A stretch of DNA of 64,000 nt from Sediminibacterium sp. (GTDB lineage: Bacteria; Bacteroidota; Bacteroidia; Chitinophagales; Chitinophagaceae): assembly GCA_021300455.1 (NCBI GenBank), contig JAJTDP010000003.1:1-64000 (forward strand), read 5' to 3'. Positions 52,165 to 61,824 of this stretch are shown piece after piece. The translations under genes were made by a program, and so were the position numbers. Every line of letters starts with the position of its first letter. Position 1 is the first letter of the stretch. The notes below the pieces were generated by a model. That model saw nothing but the letters and a program-made list of their open reading frames with translations, ran no database searches and was not told the origin of the DNA.

Positions 52165-53346
52165 TTATACAAGCTCAATTACCATTGCTGAAGCCCCTCC
52201 TCCTCCATTACAAATTGCGGCCGCTCCATATTTTGCTTTATTCTTTTTAAGAATATGAATTAAGCTTACAATAATTCTGGCACCACTGCAACCCAAAGGA
52301 TGACCCAATGCCACTGCTCCACCATGCACATTTACTTTAACAGGGTCTATTTTTAAAATTTCTGTATTCACAATTCCTACTACAGAGAAGGCTTCGTTGA
52401 ATTCAAAAAATTGAATATCGTTTATTGTTAAATTAGCTTTTTGTAAAGCTTTAGGCAATGCTAGTGATGGTGAAGTGGTAAACCATTTTGGATCTTGTTC
52501 TGCATCGGCAAAACTTTTTATAATAGCAATGGGTTTAATACCTAATTCTTTTGCTTTTTCAGCGCTCATTAATACCACTGCAGCTGCTCCATCATTCATA
52601 GTACTTGCATTGGCTGCAGTAACAGTTCCTTCCTTACTAAATGCAGGGTTTAATTGAGGTAATTTTTCAAAATTTACTTTAGAAGGCTCTTCATCTTTAT
52701 CTATAATAATGGCTGCTCCTTTTTTCTGTGGAATTTCAACAGGAACAATTTCATCTTTAAACCAACCATTTTCAATAGCAGCTTGCGCTTTTTTATAACT
52801 ATTCACTGCAAAAGCGTCTTGGGCTTCTCTACTTACATTGTATTTGGTGGCACAAGTATCTGCAAAATTACCCATGGCTACTTTATCGTATACATCTACT
52901 AAGCCATCTTTCGCTAATCCATCCTGCATTACCGTATCTCCGTATTTATTACCCCATCTTTGAGTCGTGCTATAAAATGGAACATTACTCATACTTTCCA
53001 TACCCCCTGCTATAATAATATCGGCATCCCCTAAAATAATATTTTGAGCAGCTATAGCAATGGATTTCATTCCACTTGCACATACTTTATTAATAGTGGT
53101 ACATATAACTTTATCGGGAAGCCCAGCCGCTTTAGCCGCCTGTCTTGCTGGAGCCTGACCCAGTCCTGCTTGAATAACAGAACCCATGATTACCTCATCT
53201 ACTAATTCTTTAGATAATCCAGCTTGCTCTAATGCCCCTTTAATGGCAATACCTCCTAAGGCTGTAGCGGTTAATGAACTTAAGGCTCCTCCAAAAGAAC
53301 CAATGGGTGTTCTTACTGCTGAAACGATATAGACTTCCTTATTCAT
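52165..53346 (-). CDS. Acetyl-CoA C-acetyltransferase (thiolase)
   Basis: A 393-residue thiolase acting on acetoacetyl-CoA or longer 3-ketoacyl-CoA. The nucleophilic Cys lies in TTINKVCASGMKSIAIA near residue 89; the GHPLGCSGARI motif with the second Cys is near 380, and the conserved GGMESMSNVPF (about 115) and NEAFSVV segments are present. Length and motifs fit the biosynthetic acetoacetyl-CoA thiolase class (AtoB/PhaA). No 3-hydroxyacyl-CoA dehydrogenase neighbours it, so synthesis versus degradation cannot be decided. Confidence 0.95.
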   Translation of the reverse strand: MNKEVYIVSAVRTPIGSFGGALSSLTATALGGIAIKGALEQAGLSKELVDEVIMGSVIQAGLGQAPARQAAKAAGLPDKVICTTINKVCASGMKSIAIAAQNIILGDADIIIAGGMESMSNVPFYSTTQRWGNKYGDTVMQDGLAKDGLVDVYDKVAMGNFADTCATKYNVSREAQDAFAVNSYKKAQAAIENGWFKDEIVPVEIPQKKGAAIIIDKDEEPSKVNFEKLPQLNPAFSKEGTVTAANASTMNDGAAAVVLMSAEKAKELGIKPIAIIKSFADAEQDPKWFTTSPSLALPKALQKANLTINDIQFFEFNEAFSVVGIVNTEILKIDPVKVNVHGGAVALGHPLGCSGARIIVSLIHILKKNKAKYGAAAICNGGGGASAMVIELV

Positions 53347-53426
53347 ACTTAAAAATTTAATTAATCTAACCTATAAAATACATGTTTACTAATATATGCT
53401 TACTAATACATTTACTTTTAATACAC

Positions 53427-54308
53427 TTATGTAGTAGGCAATACTTCAGTTGGAGTATCTACTTTAGTCTCTGGTATTAAATGAATGCCATCTGCTTCAA
53501 TGCTTATTAATTTTAATTTATAGAGCATACCTACATTCATTTTAAAAGCTTTTTTACTCATGCCAAAAAAAGCATAAATATCATCTGGGGCCGATTTATC
53601 GTGGTAAGGTAAAAATCCCTTATGCGATTTTAGCAAACTCATAATTTTTTGGTTATCGTCCGCTAATTTTTCTCCACCTTGCTTACCTAAGCCAATATCT
53701 AATTTATTATCTTCTCTAATTTTCTTTACAAAGGCTTCGTCAATAAATTGACCAATATGTAAATGTGTAAATACTTCATTTTTATAAACAAGTCCTTGAT
53801 GCACTTGATTCACAATCACTACATAACCAATTTCCGATTCTCTATACACTTGTATTTTAACTTTCTCCCCTTCTTTAACCGTTAAAATATCGTTGCTAAT
53901 TTGTTTGTCAATTTTTTCTGTAGCGGCTACTCTCCCCGTTTGTGCATCTATATATAATTTCACTAAATACTTTCCACCCAAGCGCATAGTCGATAATTGC
54001 TGAGAAACTGGCACAAATAAATCTTTCATTAATCCCCAATCTAAAAAAGCACCTTGAGAAGTAACTTCTACTACTTTTAAAGCAGCAATATCACCCACCA
54101 CTGCAAAGGGTTCTTGGGTAGTGGCAATTAGTCTATTATCAGAATCGTGGTATACAAATACACTAATGGTATCACCAATTTGTAAACCTGAAGGCACAAA
54201 ACGTTTAGGAAGTAAAATACCTTCCCCACCATCATCCATATAAAAACCAAAATCAACTTTTCGGTCTACACGCATCAAATTAAACTGACCTACATTTATG
54301 GTTGACAT
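53427..54308 (-). CDS. CvfB-like S1 RNA-binding protein
   Basis: A 293-residue RNA-binding protein. Tandem S1-like domains cover roughly residues 1-65, 66-140 and 145-205 (VTSQGAFLDWGLMKDLFVPVSQQ near 80 is a typical S1 strand pattern), followed by a winged-helix domain (KSHKGFLPYHDKSAPDDIYAFFGMSKKAFKMNVGMLYK, about 225-265). This is the CvfB arrangement, known as a virulence and RNA-turnover factor in Staphylococcus. It starts 16 bp before parC's stop-side boundary on the same strand, so it is likely in the parC operon. Confidence 0.92.
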   Translation of the reverse strand: MSTINVGQFNLMRVDRKVDFGFYMDDGGEGILLPKRFVPSGLQIGDTISVFVYHDSDNRLIATTQEPFAVVGDIAALKVVEVTSQGAFLDWGLMKDLFVPVSQQLSTMRLGGKYLVKLYIDAQTGRVAATEKIDKQISNDILTVKEGEKVKIQVYRESEIGYVVIVNQVHQGLVYKNEVFTHLHIGQFIDEAFVKKIREDNKLDIGLGKQGGEKLADDNQKIMSLLKSHKGFLPYHDKSAPDDIYAFFGMSKKAFKMNVGMLYKLKLISIEADGIHLIPETKVDTPTEVLPTT

Positions 54309-54323
54309 GCTTTCTATTTTAAA

Positions 54324-56846
54324 TTAAAACAATTCTGGTTGTGTATCGTTAGGGTCTTTTATAACTACTTTATTCTCCCAATTCATTTCTACAGTTTTAG
54401 AGTAGTCTACTAATTTAGTACCAATGGCTTTCCAACCCATCACATCTACCATCTTACTCACTTTAAACTTCGTCTTTCTTAATTGAGTACCTCTGCCCGT
54501 ATTAACAGCTAATATGGGTTCTGCAAATGTTGACACGGCCTCCACATAATTTTCATTCCCTTCTTTGATAAATGAGAATGGTGTTTTTAAGGTAGTAGTT
54601 TCAATAAGGAAACGTTTGATATTAAACTGCAACTTTTCTTTATCTAAATAAACAGCGGTTACAATTTTTGCTGGATCAAACTTCTCCATAAAAATTACTT
54701 TTTCTGGATCAAATCTTTGACTTTGTTCTGTATCGGTTACTTCATAATTACCATCCTTGGTAATGACTAATAACTTCTCATCCTCAAAGGTACCCAAATA
54801 AATGCCTTTCTCCTCTGTATTTAAACGGCCAAACTTATCATCAAACCATAATTTACGGCCTGTTAAGGTACTTTTTCCTGCTTCTTTAAGCTTTATGGCT
54901 TTTACAGGATACTTCGTAACCTGATTACCCACACTACTTCTTCCTTTCACTTCTAGGGTATCAAAGAAAAAGTCAAACTCTTTTATACGCGCCGAGCAGT
55001 TGGGGCTTAATATCACTTTCACCGATTCCGCTTCCCCATTCATATTCACCGACATATAATGCACTTTCGACTTCTCCGTACTCTTGGCTAAAAAATATTC
55101 TTTATCACGAGTAACACCAGTAACATTAAAGCGTTTTGAATATGTAATGCCAGAAGCACCGTCGGAATACACCATATTATAAGTAGTGCGTTCGTCGTTT
55201 TTCTGAAAGACAGCTGCATGAATGATATCTTTTCCAATAAATACTTTATCAGAAACTTTTACCACTTTCATCACACCCGACTTTGCGAATGCTATAATAT
55301 CATCATAGTCGGTACAATCAAATAAGAACTCATCTTTCTTTAAGCTAGTTCCCACAAAACCTTCTGCTCTATTAACGTATAATTTAGTATTGGCAATAGC
55401 TACTTGCTTCACTTGAATGGTATCGAATTCTTTAATTTCTGTTTTACGCTCCTTGCCCTTACCATATTTTTTAGCTAGGTTCTCATAATAAGCCACGCAA
55501 TAGTCCACTAAATTGGCTAAATGATTTTTTACTTCTCTTATCTCTTCCTCAATAGTTTTAATTTGCGCATTTAACTCGTCAATATCTAGTTTGTAAATTC
55601 TTCTAACGGGTTTGTCAGTTAATTTTAAAATATCGGCTCTTTCAATAGGTTTTTTAAACTTCTTTTTAAAAGGTTGGAAGGCCTCATCAATAGCATCAAT
55701 CACTTTATCCCAGCTCGCATGTTTCTTCTCTAATTCTTTGTAAATCTTCTCTTCAAAGAATATTTTTTCTAAACTGGTAAAATGCCATTTATCTTCTAAT
55801 TCTTTTAATTGAATTTTTAATTCTAATTCTAATAAGCCCTTGGTATGGTCTACCGAATGACGCAGTAAATCAGATGCGCCTAAAAATTGAGGTCTTTGAT
55901 TAACAATTACGCAGGCATTAGGTGAGATACTTATTTCACAATCGGTAAAGGCATATAAAGCATCAATAGTAATATCAGGTGAAATGCCTGTGGCTAAATC
56001 AATTTGAATTTCTACTTCAGCAGCCGTTACATCGGTTACCTTTTTTATTTTAATTTTACCTTGGTCATTGGCCTTGGTAATACTTTCCATGAGTTGAGTC
56101 GTGGTCACACCATAAGGAACGTCTTTAATAACTAAAGTTTTCTTATCAAAGTCTTCAATATGTGCTCTTACTCTTACTTTGCTACCTCTTCTTCCATCAT
56201 TATAATTACTAGCATCAATCATACCCCCTGTTTGAAAATCGGGTAATAATAGAAACTTCTTTCCTCTTAAATGTTTAATAGCAGCATCGGTAAGCTCAAT
56301 AAAATTATGCGGTAAAATTTTAGTAGATAAACCTACCGCAATACCATCAGCACCCTGTGCTAATAATAAAGGAAACTTCATGGGAAGTGTTACCGGTTCT
56401 TGCTTGCGGCCATCATAACTTAAAGCCCAATCGGTGGTTTTACCATTAAAGGCTACCTCCAAAGCAAACTTGCTTAAACGCGCTTCAATATATCTAGCTG
56501 CTGCTGCATCATCTCCTGTTCTAACATCACCCCAGTTACCTTGGGTTTCAACTAGCATATCTTTTTGACCAATATTGACCAAGGCATCTCCAATACTTGC
56601 ATCTCCATGCGGATGATACTGCATACTTTGTCCAATAATATTGGCCACTTTATTAAACCTGCCATCATCCATTTCTTTCATGGCATGTAAAATTCTGCGT
56701 TGCACTGGTTTTAATCCATCTTCAATAGCAGGCACAGCACGTTCTAATATTACATAAGAAGCATATTCTAAGAACCAATTTTTATATTGGCCTTGAACAC
56801 CTGATTCATTTTCTGTAACCCTAGTTAAATTTTTCTCTTTTGCCAT
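54324..56846 (-). CDS. parC: DNA topoisomerase IV subunit A
   Basis: An 840-residue type II topoisomerase breakage-reunion subunit. The catalytic Tyr lies in DDAAAARYIEARLSKFA near residue 120; the QRRILHAMKEMDDGRFNKVANIIGQSMQYHPHGD segment (about 50-85) is the quinolone-region helix, and the C-terminal half is a ParC/GyrA-like beta-propeller domain. The partner parE lies two genes upstream on the same strand, so assignment as topoisomerase IV rather than gyrase is favoured. Two small genes, a cupin and a DUF1835 protein, lie between the pair. Confidence 0.93.
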   Translation of the reverse strand: MAKEKNLTRVTENESGVQGQYKNWFLEYASYVILERAVPAIEDGLKPVQRRILHAMKEMDDGRFNKVANIIGQSMQYHPHGDASIGDALVNIGQKDMLVETQGNWGDVRTGDDAAAARYIEARLSKFALEVAFNGKTTDWALSYDGRKQEPVTLPMKFPLLLAQGADGIAVGLSTKILPHNFIELTDAAIKHLRGKKFLLLPDFQTGGMIDASNYNDGRRGSKVRVRAHIEDFDKKTLVIKDVPYGVTTTQLMESITKANDQGKIKIKKVTDVTAAEVEIQIDLATGISPDITIDALYAFTDCEISISPNACVIVNQRPQFLGASDLLRHSVDHTKGLLELELKIQLKELEDKWHFTSLEKIFFEEKIYKELEKKHASWDKVIDAIDEAFQPFKKKFKKPIERADILKLTDKPVRRIYKLDIDELNAQIKTIEEEIREVKNHLANLVDYCVAYYENLAKKYGKGKERKTEIKEFDTIQVKQVAIANTKLYVNRAEGFVGTSLKKDEFLFDCTDYDDIIAFAKSGVMKVVKVSDKVFIGKDIIHAAVFQKNDERTTYNMVYSDGASGITYSKRFNVTGVTRDKEYFLAKSTEKSKVHYMSVNMNGEAESVKVILSPNCSARIKEFDFFFDTLEVKGRSSVGNQVTKYPVKAIKLKEAGKSTLTGRKLWFDDKFGRLNTEEKGIYLGTFEDEKLLVITKDGNYEVTDTEQSQRFDPEKVIFMEKFDPAKIVTAVYLDKEKLQFNIKRFLIETTTLKTPFSFIKEGNENYVEAVSTFAEPILAVNTGRGTQLRKTKFKVSKMVDVMGWKAIGTKLVDYSKTVEMNWENKVVIKDPNDTQPELF

Positions 56847-56858
56847 ATTTTATCTTCA

Positions 56859-57227
56859 TTAGAGACGGTAAGTATCTTCACTACCATCTACTAAACTATT
56901 TAATTCTATAAAAATAATATCTGTTAACGCCTTTACTTCATGCCAAACATTGGCCTCAATAATCACTCTTGAAGGCGCTTCAATAGTGATGGTATCTGAT
57001 ACATTGGTCTCTAAATTCTTCCAGTTCATTGTAATAGATCCCTGTACTAGTAACATTTCTTCAGGGTTTTTGCCTGGCGACTTCCCTTTGTGATAATGTT
57101 GCCCACTTATAGTACCTGCCTTTCTATACACCAATAAAAACTCTCCTGTTCTATCGGTGCTAAAATAATGAAGGGCACCACGCTCATCAATTGCTTTTAC
57201 ATCTATTTTAGAAACGCTTACACTCAT
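56859..57227 (-). CDS. Single-domain cupin protein
   Basis: A 122-residue cupin. The metal-site pattern is visible as GQHYHKGKSPGKNPEEMLLVQG (motif 1, near residue 40) and IIEANVWHEVKALTDIIFIEL (motif 2, near 90). It could bind metal or a sugar-like ligand; the sequence also recalls WxcM-like sugar isomerase cupins, but no sugar genes are nearby. It sits between the DUF1835 gene and parC on the minus strand, 12 bp before the parC start, so it is cotranscribed with the topoisomerase genes for reasons unknown. Confidence 0.82.
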   Translation of the reverse strand: MSVSVSKIDVKAIDERGALHYFSTDRTGEFLLVYRKAGTISGQHYHKGKSPGKNPEEMLLVQGSITMNWKNLETNVSDTITIEAPSRVIIEANVWHEVKALTDIIFIELNSLVDGSEDTYRL

Positions 57228-57280
57228 TTTATTATTTTAAAGAACAATTATCTGATCAAATTTTAGTACTATTTATTTCC

Positions 57281-58111
57281 TTACTCTTCTGCAACCACAG
57301 TAGATCCTCCTGGCATCTGCACCACAATATCTTTCCAGCCTTTTTGCCAATTACCCGCAAGTACCACCTTGCCAATTTCTTGCATGGCTTTTAATCTTGA
57401 TACAATAAAAGCATCTCCTGTTTTTACTTTCATCTTAGTTATTATATGCGCTAAAGCACTTGGCAATTTTTGAGCATTTTTAGTAAGTAATGAAAAAATA
57501 TCTTTATCATAAAAGCTAATAGGCATACTCACTAATTTCTTGCCACCTTCTAAAAAGCGAACTCCTTCATTTTCTTGACATAATTTTTTCCACTCATCCG
57601 GATCAATTTCAAATTCACTTAAAGTAATTGGTCGAGCTAATTTCTTGGCTTTCAAAAATTCTTTAGGTTGTATTTCACTTAAATGGGTAGGATAAAATAA
57701 TTGTCCTTTATCATTTAAAAAAGGCAAATTATTTAAATACAAAACTTGTATACGACCTTGGTAAGGCTTTAACTGACTCATTAACCAATAATAACCGCAA
57801 ACATCATGTGCATTTTGCCCCATCCAAATCCAGATGAATTCATTTTCATCATGGTCTAATGCATTTACTATTTGATTCACCGTTAATTTATCATCTACAA
57901 TATCTAATTGCTCCTCGTAAGGTGAGTGCTCTAATATATTTTTCCACCAATCGCGTCTTGCCTGATAACCTTCGGTTTCATAAATGTCAAGTATTGGGCC
58001 AACTGCATAGTCGTCCTTTATTTCAACAACCCTTCCTGCTAGAGTCTCATCTAATGCTATGGCGGCTTCAATAGAAGCCATATCTGCTGTATTAAATACT
58101 AAGTGTATCAT
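57281..58111 (-). CDS. DUF1835 domain protein
   Basis: A 276-residue protein of the DUF1835 family (N-terminal about 1-120, with [16 protein letters not shown] and [19 protein letters not shown]) plus a C-terminal DUF3658-like helical domain (about 140-270, [17 protein letters not shown]). The function is unknown. Its 5' end overlaps the 3' end of parE by 20 bp and the cupin gene lies 53 bp downstream, so it is embedded in the topoisomerase IV operon. No catalytic motif is evident. Confidence 0.85.
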   Translation of the reverse strand: MIHLVFNTADMASIEAAIALDETLAGRVVEIKDDYAVGPILDIYETEGYQARRDWWKNILEHSPYEEQLDIVDDKLTVNQIVNALDHDENEFIWIWMGQNAHDVCGYYWLMSQLKPYQGRIQVLYLNNLPFLNDKGQLFYPTHLSEIQPKEFLKAKKLARPITLSEFEIDPDEWKKLCQENEGVRFLEGGKKLVSMPISFYDKDIFSLLTKNAQKLPSALAHIITKMKVKTGDAFIVSRLKAMQEIGKVVLAGNWQKGWKDIVVQMPGGSTVVAEE

Positions 58112-59987
58112 GCGCTTTATCCAATTCTACTTTTAAATTATTGATAATAAAATCCTGTCTCTCTTGGGTATTCTTACCCATATAATATTCTAATAAATGC
58201 TGAATATGATCTCCTTGTTCTAAAATAACCGGATCCAACTTTATATCTGAATTAATAAATTTGCCAAATTCTTCTGGACTAATCTCACCTAGTCCTTTAA
58301 ACCTTGTAATCTCTGGCTTAGTGCCTAATTCTTTAATAGCAGCTTGCTTCTCAACTTCATCATAACAATAAATAGTCTTTTGCTTATTACGCACTCTAAA
58401 AAGTGGTGTCTCTAAAACAAATACATGTCCCTTTTTTACTAGGTCTGGAAAGAATTGTAAAAAGAAGGTGAGAATTAATAAACGAATATGCATACCATCG
58501 ACATCTGCATCGGTAGCAATTACAATTTGATTATAACGCAAATTATCTAAACCTTCTTCAATATTTAAAGCGTGTTGTAATAAATTAAATTCTTCGTTTT
58601 CGTAAACCACTTTCTTTGTTAAACCAAAAGCATTTAAAGGCTTACCTCTTAAACTAAATACAGCCTGCGTGTCTACATTTCTTGATTTGGTAATACTTCC
58701 ACTGGCAGAATCTCCTTCGGTAATAAATAAAGTACTTCCTTGTTGTAAGGAAATAAACATTTCTTTATTTTTAGTAGGTAAATCGTCGTTCAAATGCACG
58801 CGACAATCTCTTAATTTTTTATTATGCAAATTGGCTTTCTTAGCTCTTTCATTCGCTAATTTTTTTATGCCGGCTAATTCTTTTCTTTCGTGTTCGTTTT
58901 GTTCAATTCTTTTTTTAAGCGCCTCTGCAGTGGCTGTATTTCTATGTAAAAAATTGTCTAATTCTTTAGCTAAAAATTCGGTTACAAAATTTTTCATGCT
59001 TGGCCCGCCATCTGCTACATTCTGAGAACCTAATTTAGTTTTAGTCTGACTTTCAAATACAGGCTCTTGCACTCTTACCGAAATAGCTGCAACAATGCTG
59101 GTTCTAATATCAGAGGCGTCGTAATCTTTTTTATAGAAATCACGAATTACTTTAATATAGGCTTCTCTAAAAGCTTGCTGATGCGTTCCTCCTTGTGTAG
59201 TGTATTGTCCATTCACGAAAGAAAAAATATCTTCTCCGTAATCGTTGTTATGAGACATGGCCACTTCAATATCTTCTCCTTTTAAATGTATAATAGGATA
59301 TCTAAGTTCGTCAGGGTTTGTTTTTCTTTCAAGTAAGTCTAATAAACCATTTTTACTAACATACTTTTTTTCATTAAATACAATACTCAAACCCGCGTTT
59401 AAATAACAGTAGTTCCATAATTGTCCATCAATATACTCATGTATATAATGGAAGTTTTTAAACATAGAAGAGTCGGGCGTAAATACCACCAAGGTACCAT
59501 TGGCCTCCGTTGTTTTGGCTTCTTTGGTTTCACTAACTAGTACTCCTTTTTTAAAAGTGGCAGTTCTTTGTTTACCCTCTCTAAAAGCAGTAACTAAAAA
59601 GTCTTCACTTAAGGCGTTCACCGCCTTGGTACCTACTCCATTCAATCCCACCGATTTTTGGAAGGCCTTACTATCGTATTTGGCACCTGTATTAATTTTA
59701 CTTACTACATCTACTATTTTCCCAAGTGGAATACCGCGACCATAATCTCGTATGGTTACTTCTTTTCCCACAATGCCAATTTCAATTTGTTTACCATAGC
59801 CCATGGTATGTTCATCGATACAGTTATCAATGACTTCTTTCATGAGTACATAAATACCATCATCAGGAGCTGAGCCATCTCCTAATTTACCAATATACAT
59901 ACCTGGTCTTAATCGTATATGTTCCTTCCAATCTAAAGACCGAATCGAATCTTCGTTATACTCTGATGGAATCTTAGTTTCTGCCAT
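58092..59987 (-). CDS. parE: DNA topoisomerase IV subunit B
   Basis: A 631-residue ATPase and Toprim subunit. The start is the ATG at 59987 ([20 protein letters not shown]); the track adds 30 residues with no family match. GHKL motifs are [10 protein letters not shown] near 45, DYGRGIPLG near 80 and [14 protein letters not shown] near 115; Toprim motifs are [13 protein letters not shown] near 415, FSLRGKPLN and [16 protein letters not shown] near 490. The C-terminal end has the [12 protein letters not shown] segment. First gene of the run parE, DUF1835, cupin, parC and possibly cvfB. Confidence 0.95.
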   Translation of the reverse strand: MAETKIPSEYNEDSIRSLDWKEHIRLRPGMYIGKLGDGSAPDDGIYVLMKEVIDNCIDEHTMGYGKQIEIGIVGKEVTIRDYGRGIPLGKIVDVVSKINTGAKYDSKAFQKSVGLNGVGTKAVNALSEDFLVTAFREGKQRTATFKKGVLVSETKEAKTTEANGTLVVFTPDSSMFKNFHYIHEYIDGQLWNYCYLNAGLSIVFNEKKYVSKNGLLDLLERKTNPDELRYPIIHLKGEDIEVAMSHNNDYGEDIFSFVNGQYTTQGGTHQQAFREAYIKVIRDFYKKDYDASDIRTSIVAAISVRVQEPVFESQTKTKLGSQNVADGGPSMKNFVTEFLAKELDNFLHRNTATAEALKKRIEQNEHERKELAGIKKLANERAKKANLHNKKLRDCRVHLNDDLPTKNKEMFISLQQGSTLFITEGDSASGSITKSRNVDTQAVFSLRGKPLNAFGLTKKVVYENEEFNLLQHALNIEEGLDNLRYNQIVIATDADVDGMHIRLLILTFFLQFFPDLVKKGHVFVLETPLFRVRNKQKTIYCYDEVEKQAAIKELGTKPEITRFKGLGEISPEEFGKFINSDIKLDPVILEQGDHIQHLLEYYMGKNTQERQDFIINNLKVELDKAHDTLSI

Positions 59988-60071
59988 AATTATCAATGCT
60001 TTAGGGGCATAAAAAGGCCCTTGTCTGACTGCAAATCTAATGAGCGTGGTGGTTACCCCAATTTTACTTTT

Positions 60072-60083
60072 CACCAATTGGTG
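60072..60083. promoter_or_regulatory. Perfect 12-bp palindrome upstream of parE
   Basis: CACCAATTGGTG lies 85 bp upstream of the parE start and 38 bp before the YkgJ reading frame. Possible operator for a divergent pair, or chance. Confidence 0.3.
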
Positions 60084-60120
60084 TAATTATGTGGATAAAC
60101 GATAATTCTCTTATCTTTAA

Positions 60121-60264
60121 AGCATCAAAACAGACCCAAAATACCCCATTACCGACCTTTCTTATATCAAACAGAAGGCAGGCGAATTAAGCGAAGAAAA
60201 CGATCAATTTCAAGCCTTTCTGACTGAAATAGATAGCGAAGCCCTTGATAGTGAAGCTTTTTCT
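60121..60264 (+). other. In-frame extension of the YkgJ-like gene without a standard start codon
   Basis: Codons 60121-60264 are open and in frame with the YkgJ ORF; the preceding codon (60118-60120) is a TAA stop. They read S-I-K-T-D-P-K-Y-P-I-T-D-L-S-Y-I-K-Q and then a helical, acidic stretch, protein-like and similar to the N-terminus I would expect of Bacteroidetes YkgJ proteins. There is no ATG, GTG or TTG in this stretch; only ATC (60124) and ATT (60148) could start near the expected end. A TATCTTTA -7-like element lies at 60112-60119. Confidence 0.5.
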
Positions 60265-60651
60265 TTGTCTGAACAAATTAGTCCTCAAATTGACTGCACT
60301 AGTTGTGGAAACTGTTGCAAAAGCTTAATGGTCAACATTGACGAAGCCGAAGCTTCCAATTTGGCCAATCATTTAGGAAAAACAAGAGAAGCATTTGATG
60401 AAGCCTATATTTCTAAAGGGGAATCGGGACGAATGGTGATTAACGCAATACCCTGCCATTTTTTAGTGGGTAATAGTTGTTCTGTGTATGAGCACCGTTT
60501 TGCAGGATGCAAAGAATTTCCTGCTTTTCACATTCCTCAATTAAAAAAAAGAATGTTTACCACGTATATGCATTACGACCGTTGTCCTATTATATTTAAT
60601 GTGATAGAAAATTTGAAGTTAAATTTACATTTTAAGCAATCGGAAAAATAA
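60265..60651 (+). CDS. YkgJ-type Cys-rich zinc/iron-chelating protein
   Basis: A Cys-cluster protein of the YkgJ family: IDCTSCGNCCKSLMV near the N-terminus and PCHFLVGNSCSVYEHRFAGCKEFPAF near 55-75 supply the metal-binding cysteines, and the DRCPI near the C-terminus adds one more. Role unknown; it probably binds an Fe-S cluster or zinc. Coordinates give the only canonical (TTG) start, but in-frame protein-like sequence continues upstream to 60121, so the true protein is probably 40-48 residues longer with an ATT or ATC start. It is 3 bp before the NamZ-like gene. Confidence 0.8.
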   Translation: MSEQISPQIDCTSCGNCCKSLMVNIDEAEASNLANHLGKTREAFDEAYISKGESGRMVINAIPCHFLVGNSCSVYEHRFAGCKEFPAFHIPQLKKRMFTTYMHYDRCPIIFNVIENLKLNLHFKQSEK

Positions 60652-60654
60652 ATA

Positions 60655-61824
60655 ATGAGCATTCAATTTGGTATAGATAACTTACTTGCATTAGATCCAA
60701 AATGGAAAACTAAAAAAATTGCTTTTTTAACCAATGATGCTGCCACTACTTTTAAAGGAATTGCTAGTAGAAAGGCTTTAATTGATGCTGGATTTAATAT
60801 TGTTCTATTATTTTCACCAGAACATGGCATAAGTGCCAAAGGTGAAGATGGATTGAAAATTAAAAATCAGGTTGACCTAATTACTAAATTACCCATCATT
60901 AGTTTATATAATGAAAAATTAGCCCCCACTAAGGATGATTTAAAAGGTGTTGATGTATTATTATTTGATATACCCGATGCTGGCACTAGGTTTTATACCT
61001 ATTTATGGACAATGAGTTATTTTATTGAAACGGCAGCTAAGTATAAATTGCCAGTCTATATATTAGACAGACCGAATCCTTTAGGAGGTATGTTTAATTT
61101 AGTTGAAGGCCCCATGCTCGATAGTTCACTTAGTAGTTTTATTGGCAGGTTCTCTATCCCTATAAAACATCAATCTAGTTTTGGTGAATTGGCTAAGTAT
61201 TTTAATGAAAGTCAAAATTGGAATGCAGAATTAAATGTCATTCCTTGTAAAAATTTAAAAAGAGAGCATTTATTTTTTGATTGGAATTATAAATGGGTGA
61301 ACCCCTCTCCTGCACTTCAAAATTTTGAAGCCTGTTTATTGTATCCTGGTTTATGTTTATTCGAAGCCACCAATGTTTCAGTGGGCAGAGGCAGTGACTA
61401 TAGCTTTGAATGGATAGGCGCTTCATGGTTTAATATGCCCGCCATTGTATTGGTTTGGCAAAATATATTAAAAGATGATATCAAAATTGAAACACTTCGA
61501 TTAACCATGTTAATTGATAATGAAATTGAAGATATTAAAGGTATACGTATTAAAGTGATTGCACCAAATGCATTTAATCCGGTGATGACAGGGCTAATAC
61601 TATTAAAACTCATTAAGGACATTCACCCACAAGATTTTAAATGGCAGGCCTATCCAACGAATGTAAACCCTACAGGTGCGAATCATTTATCTTTATTATT
61701 AGGCATACCCGATGCTGAAAAACTTTTCGACCTGCCTTTAAAAGAATGGTTAAACAAAGTAGTATCTGCCTTAAAAGTAAATCAATGGAGTAAAACGATG
61801 GAGCCTTATTTATTGTATGAATAA
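60655..61824 (+). CDS. NamZ-like exo-beta-N-acetylmuramidase (DUF1343)
   Basis: A 389-residue protein of the DUF1343 family, the founding member of which (NamZ) releases N-acetylmuramic acid from peptidoglycan fragments. Conserved segments are present: FLTNDAATTFKG near residue 24, FSPEHGISAKGEDG near 58, LFDIPDAGTRFYTYLWTM near 103, ILDRPNPLGG near 138 and ATNVSVGRGSDYSFEWIGA near 240. Unlike most such enzymes it starts directly at MSIQFGIDNLL with no signal peptide, suggesting a cytoplasmic role. It stops exactly next to the convergent methyltransferase gene. Confidence 0.88.
   Translation: MSIQFGIDNLLALDPKWKTKKIAFLTNDAATTFKGIASRKALIDAGFNIVLLFSPEHGISAKGEDGLKIKNQVDLITKLPIISLYNEKLAPTKDDLKGVDVLLFDIPDAGTRFYTYLWTMSYFIETAAKYKLPVYILDRPNPLGGMFNLVEGPMLDSSLSSFIGRFSIPIKHQSSFGELAKYFNESQNWNAELNVIPCKNLKREHLFFDWNYKWVNPSPALQNFEACLLYPGLCLFEATNVSVGRGSDYSFEWIGASWFNMPAIVLVWQNILKDDIKIETLRLTMLIDNEIEDIKGIRIKVIAPNAFNPVMTGLILLKLIKDIHPQDFKWQAYPTNVNPTGANHLSLLLGIPDAEKLFDLPLKEWLNKVVSALKVNQWSKTMEPYLLYE

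Noticed and set aside
53347-53426. Short repeats of TTACTAATA between thiolase and CvfB genes
   Set aside because: Only two imperfect copies in an AT-rich gap; too little to call a repeat element.
58669-59873. Plus-strand ORFs of 71-118 residues opposite parE
   Set aside because: They are antisense shadows of a gene whose complete GHKL and Toprim motifs are on the minus strand.
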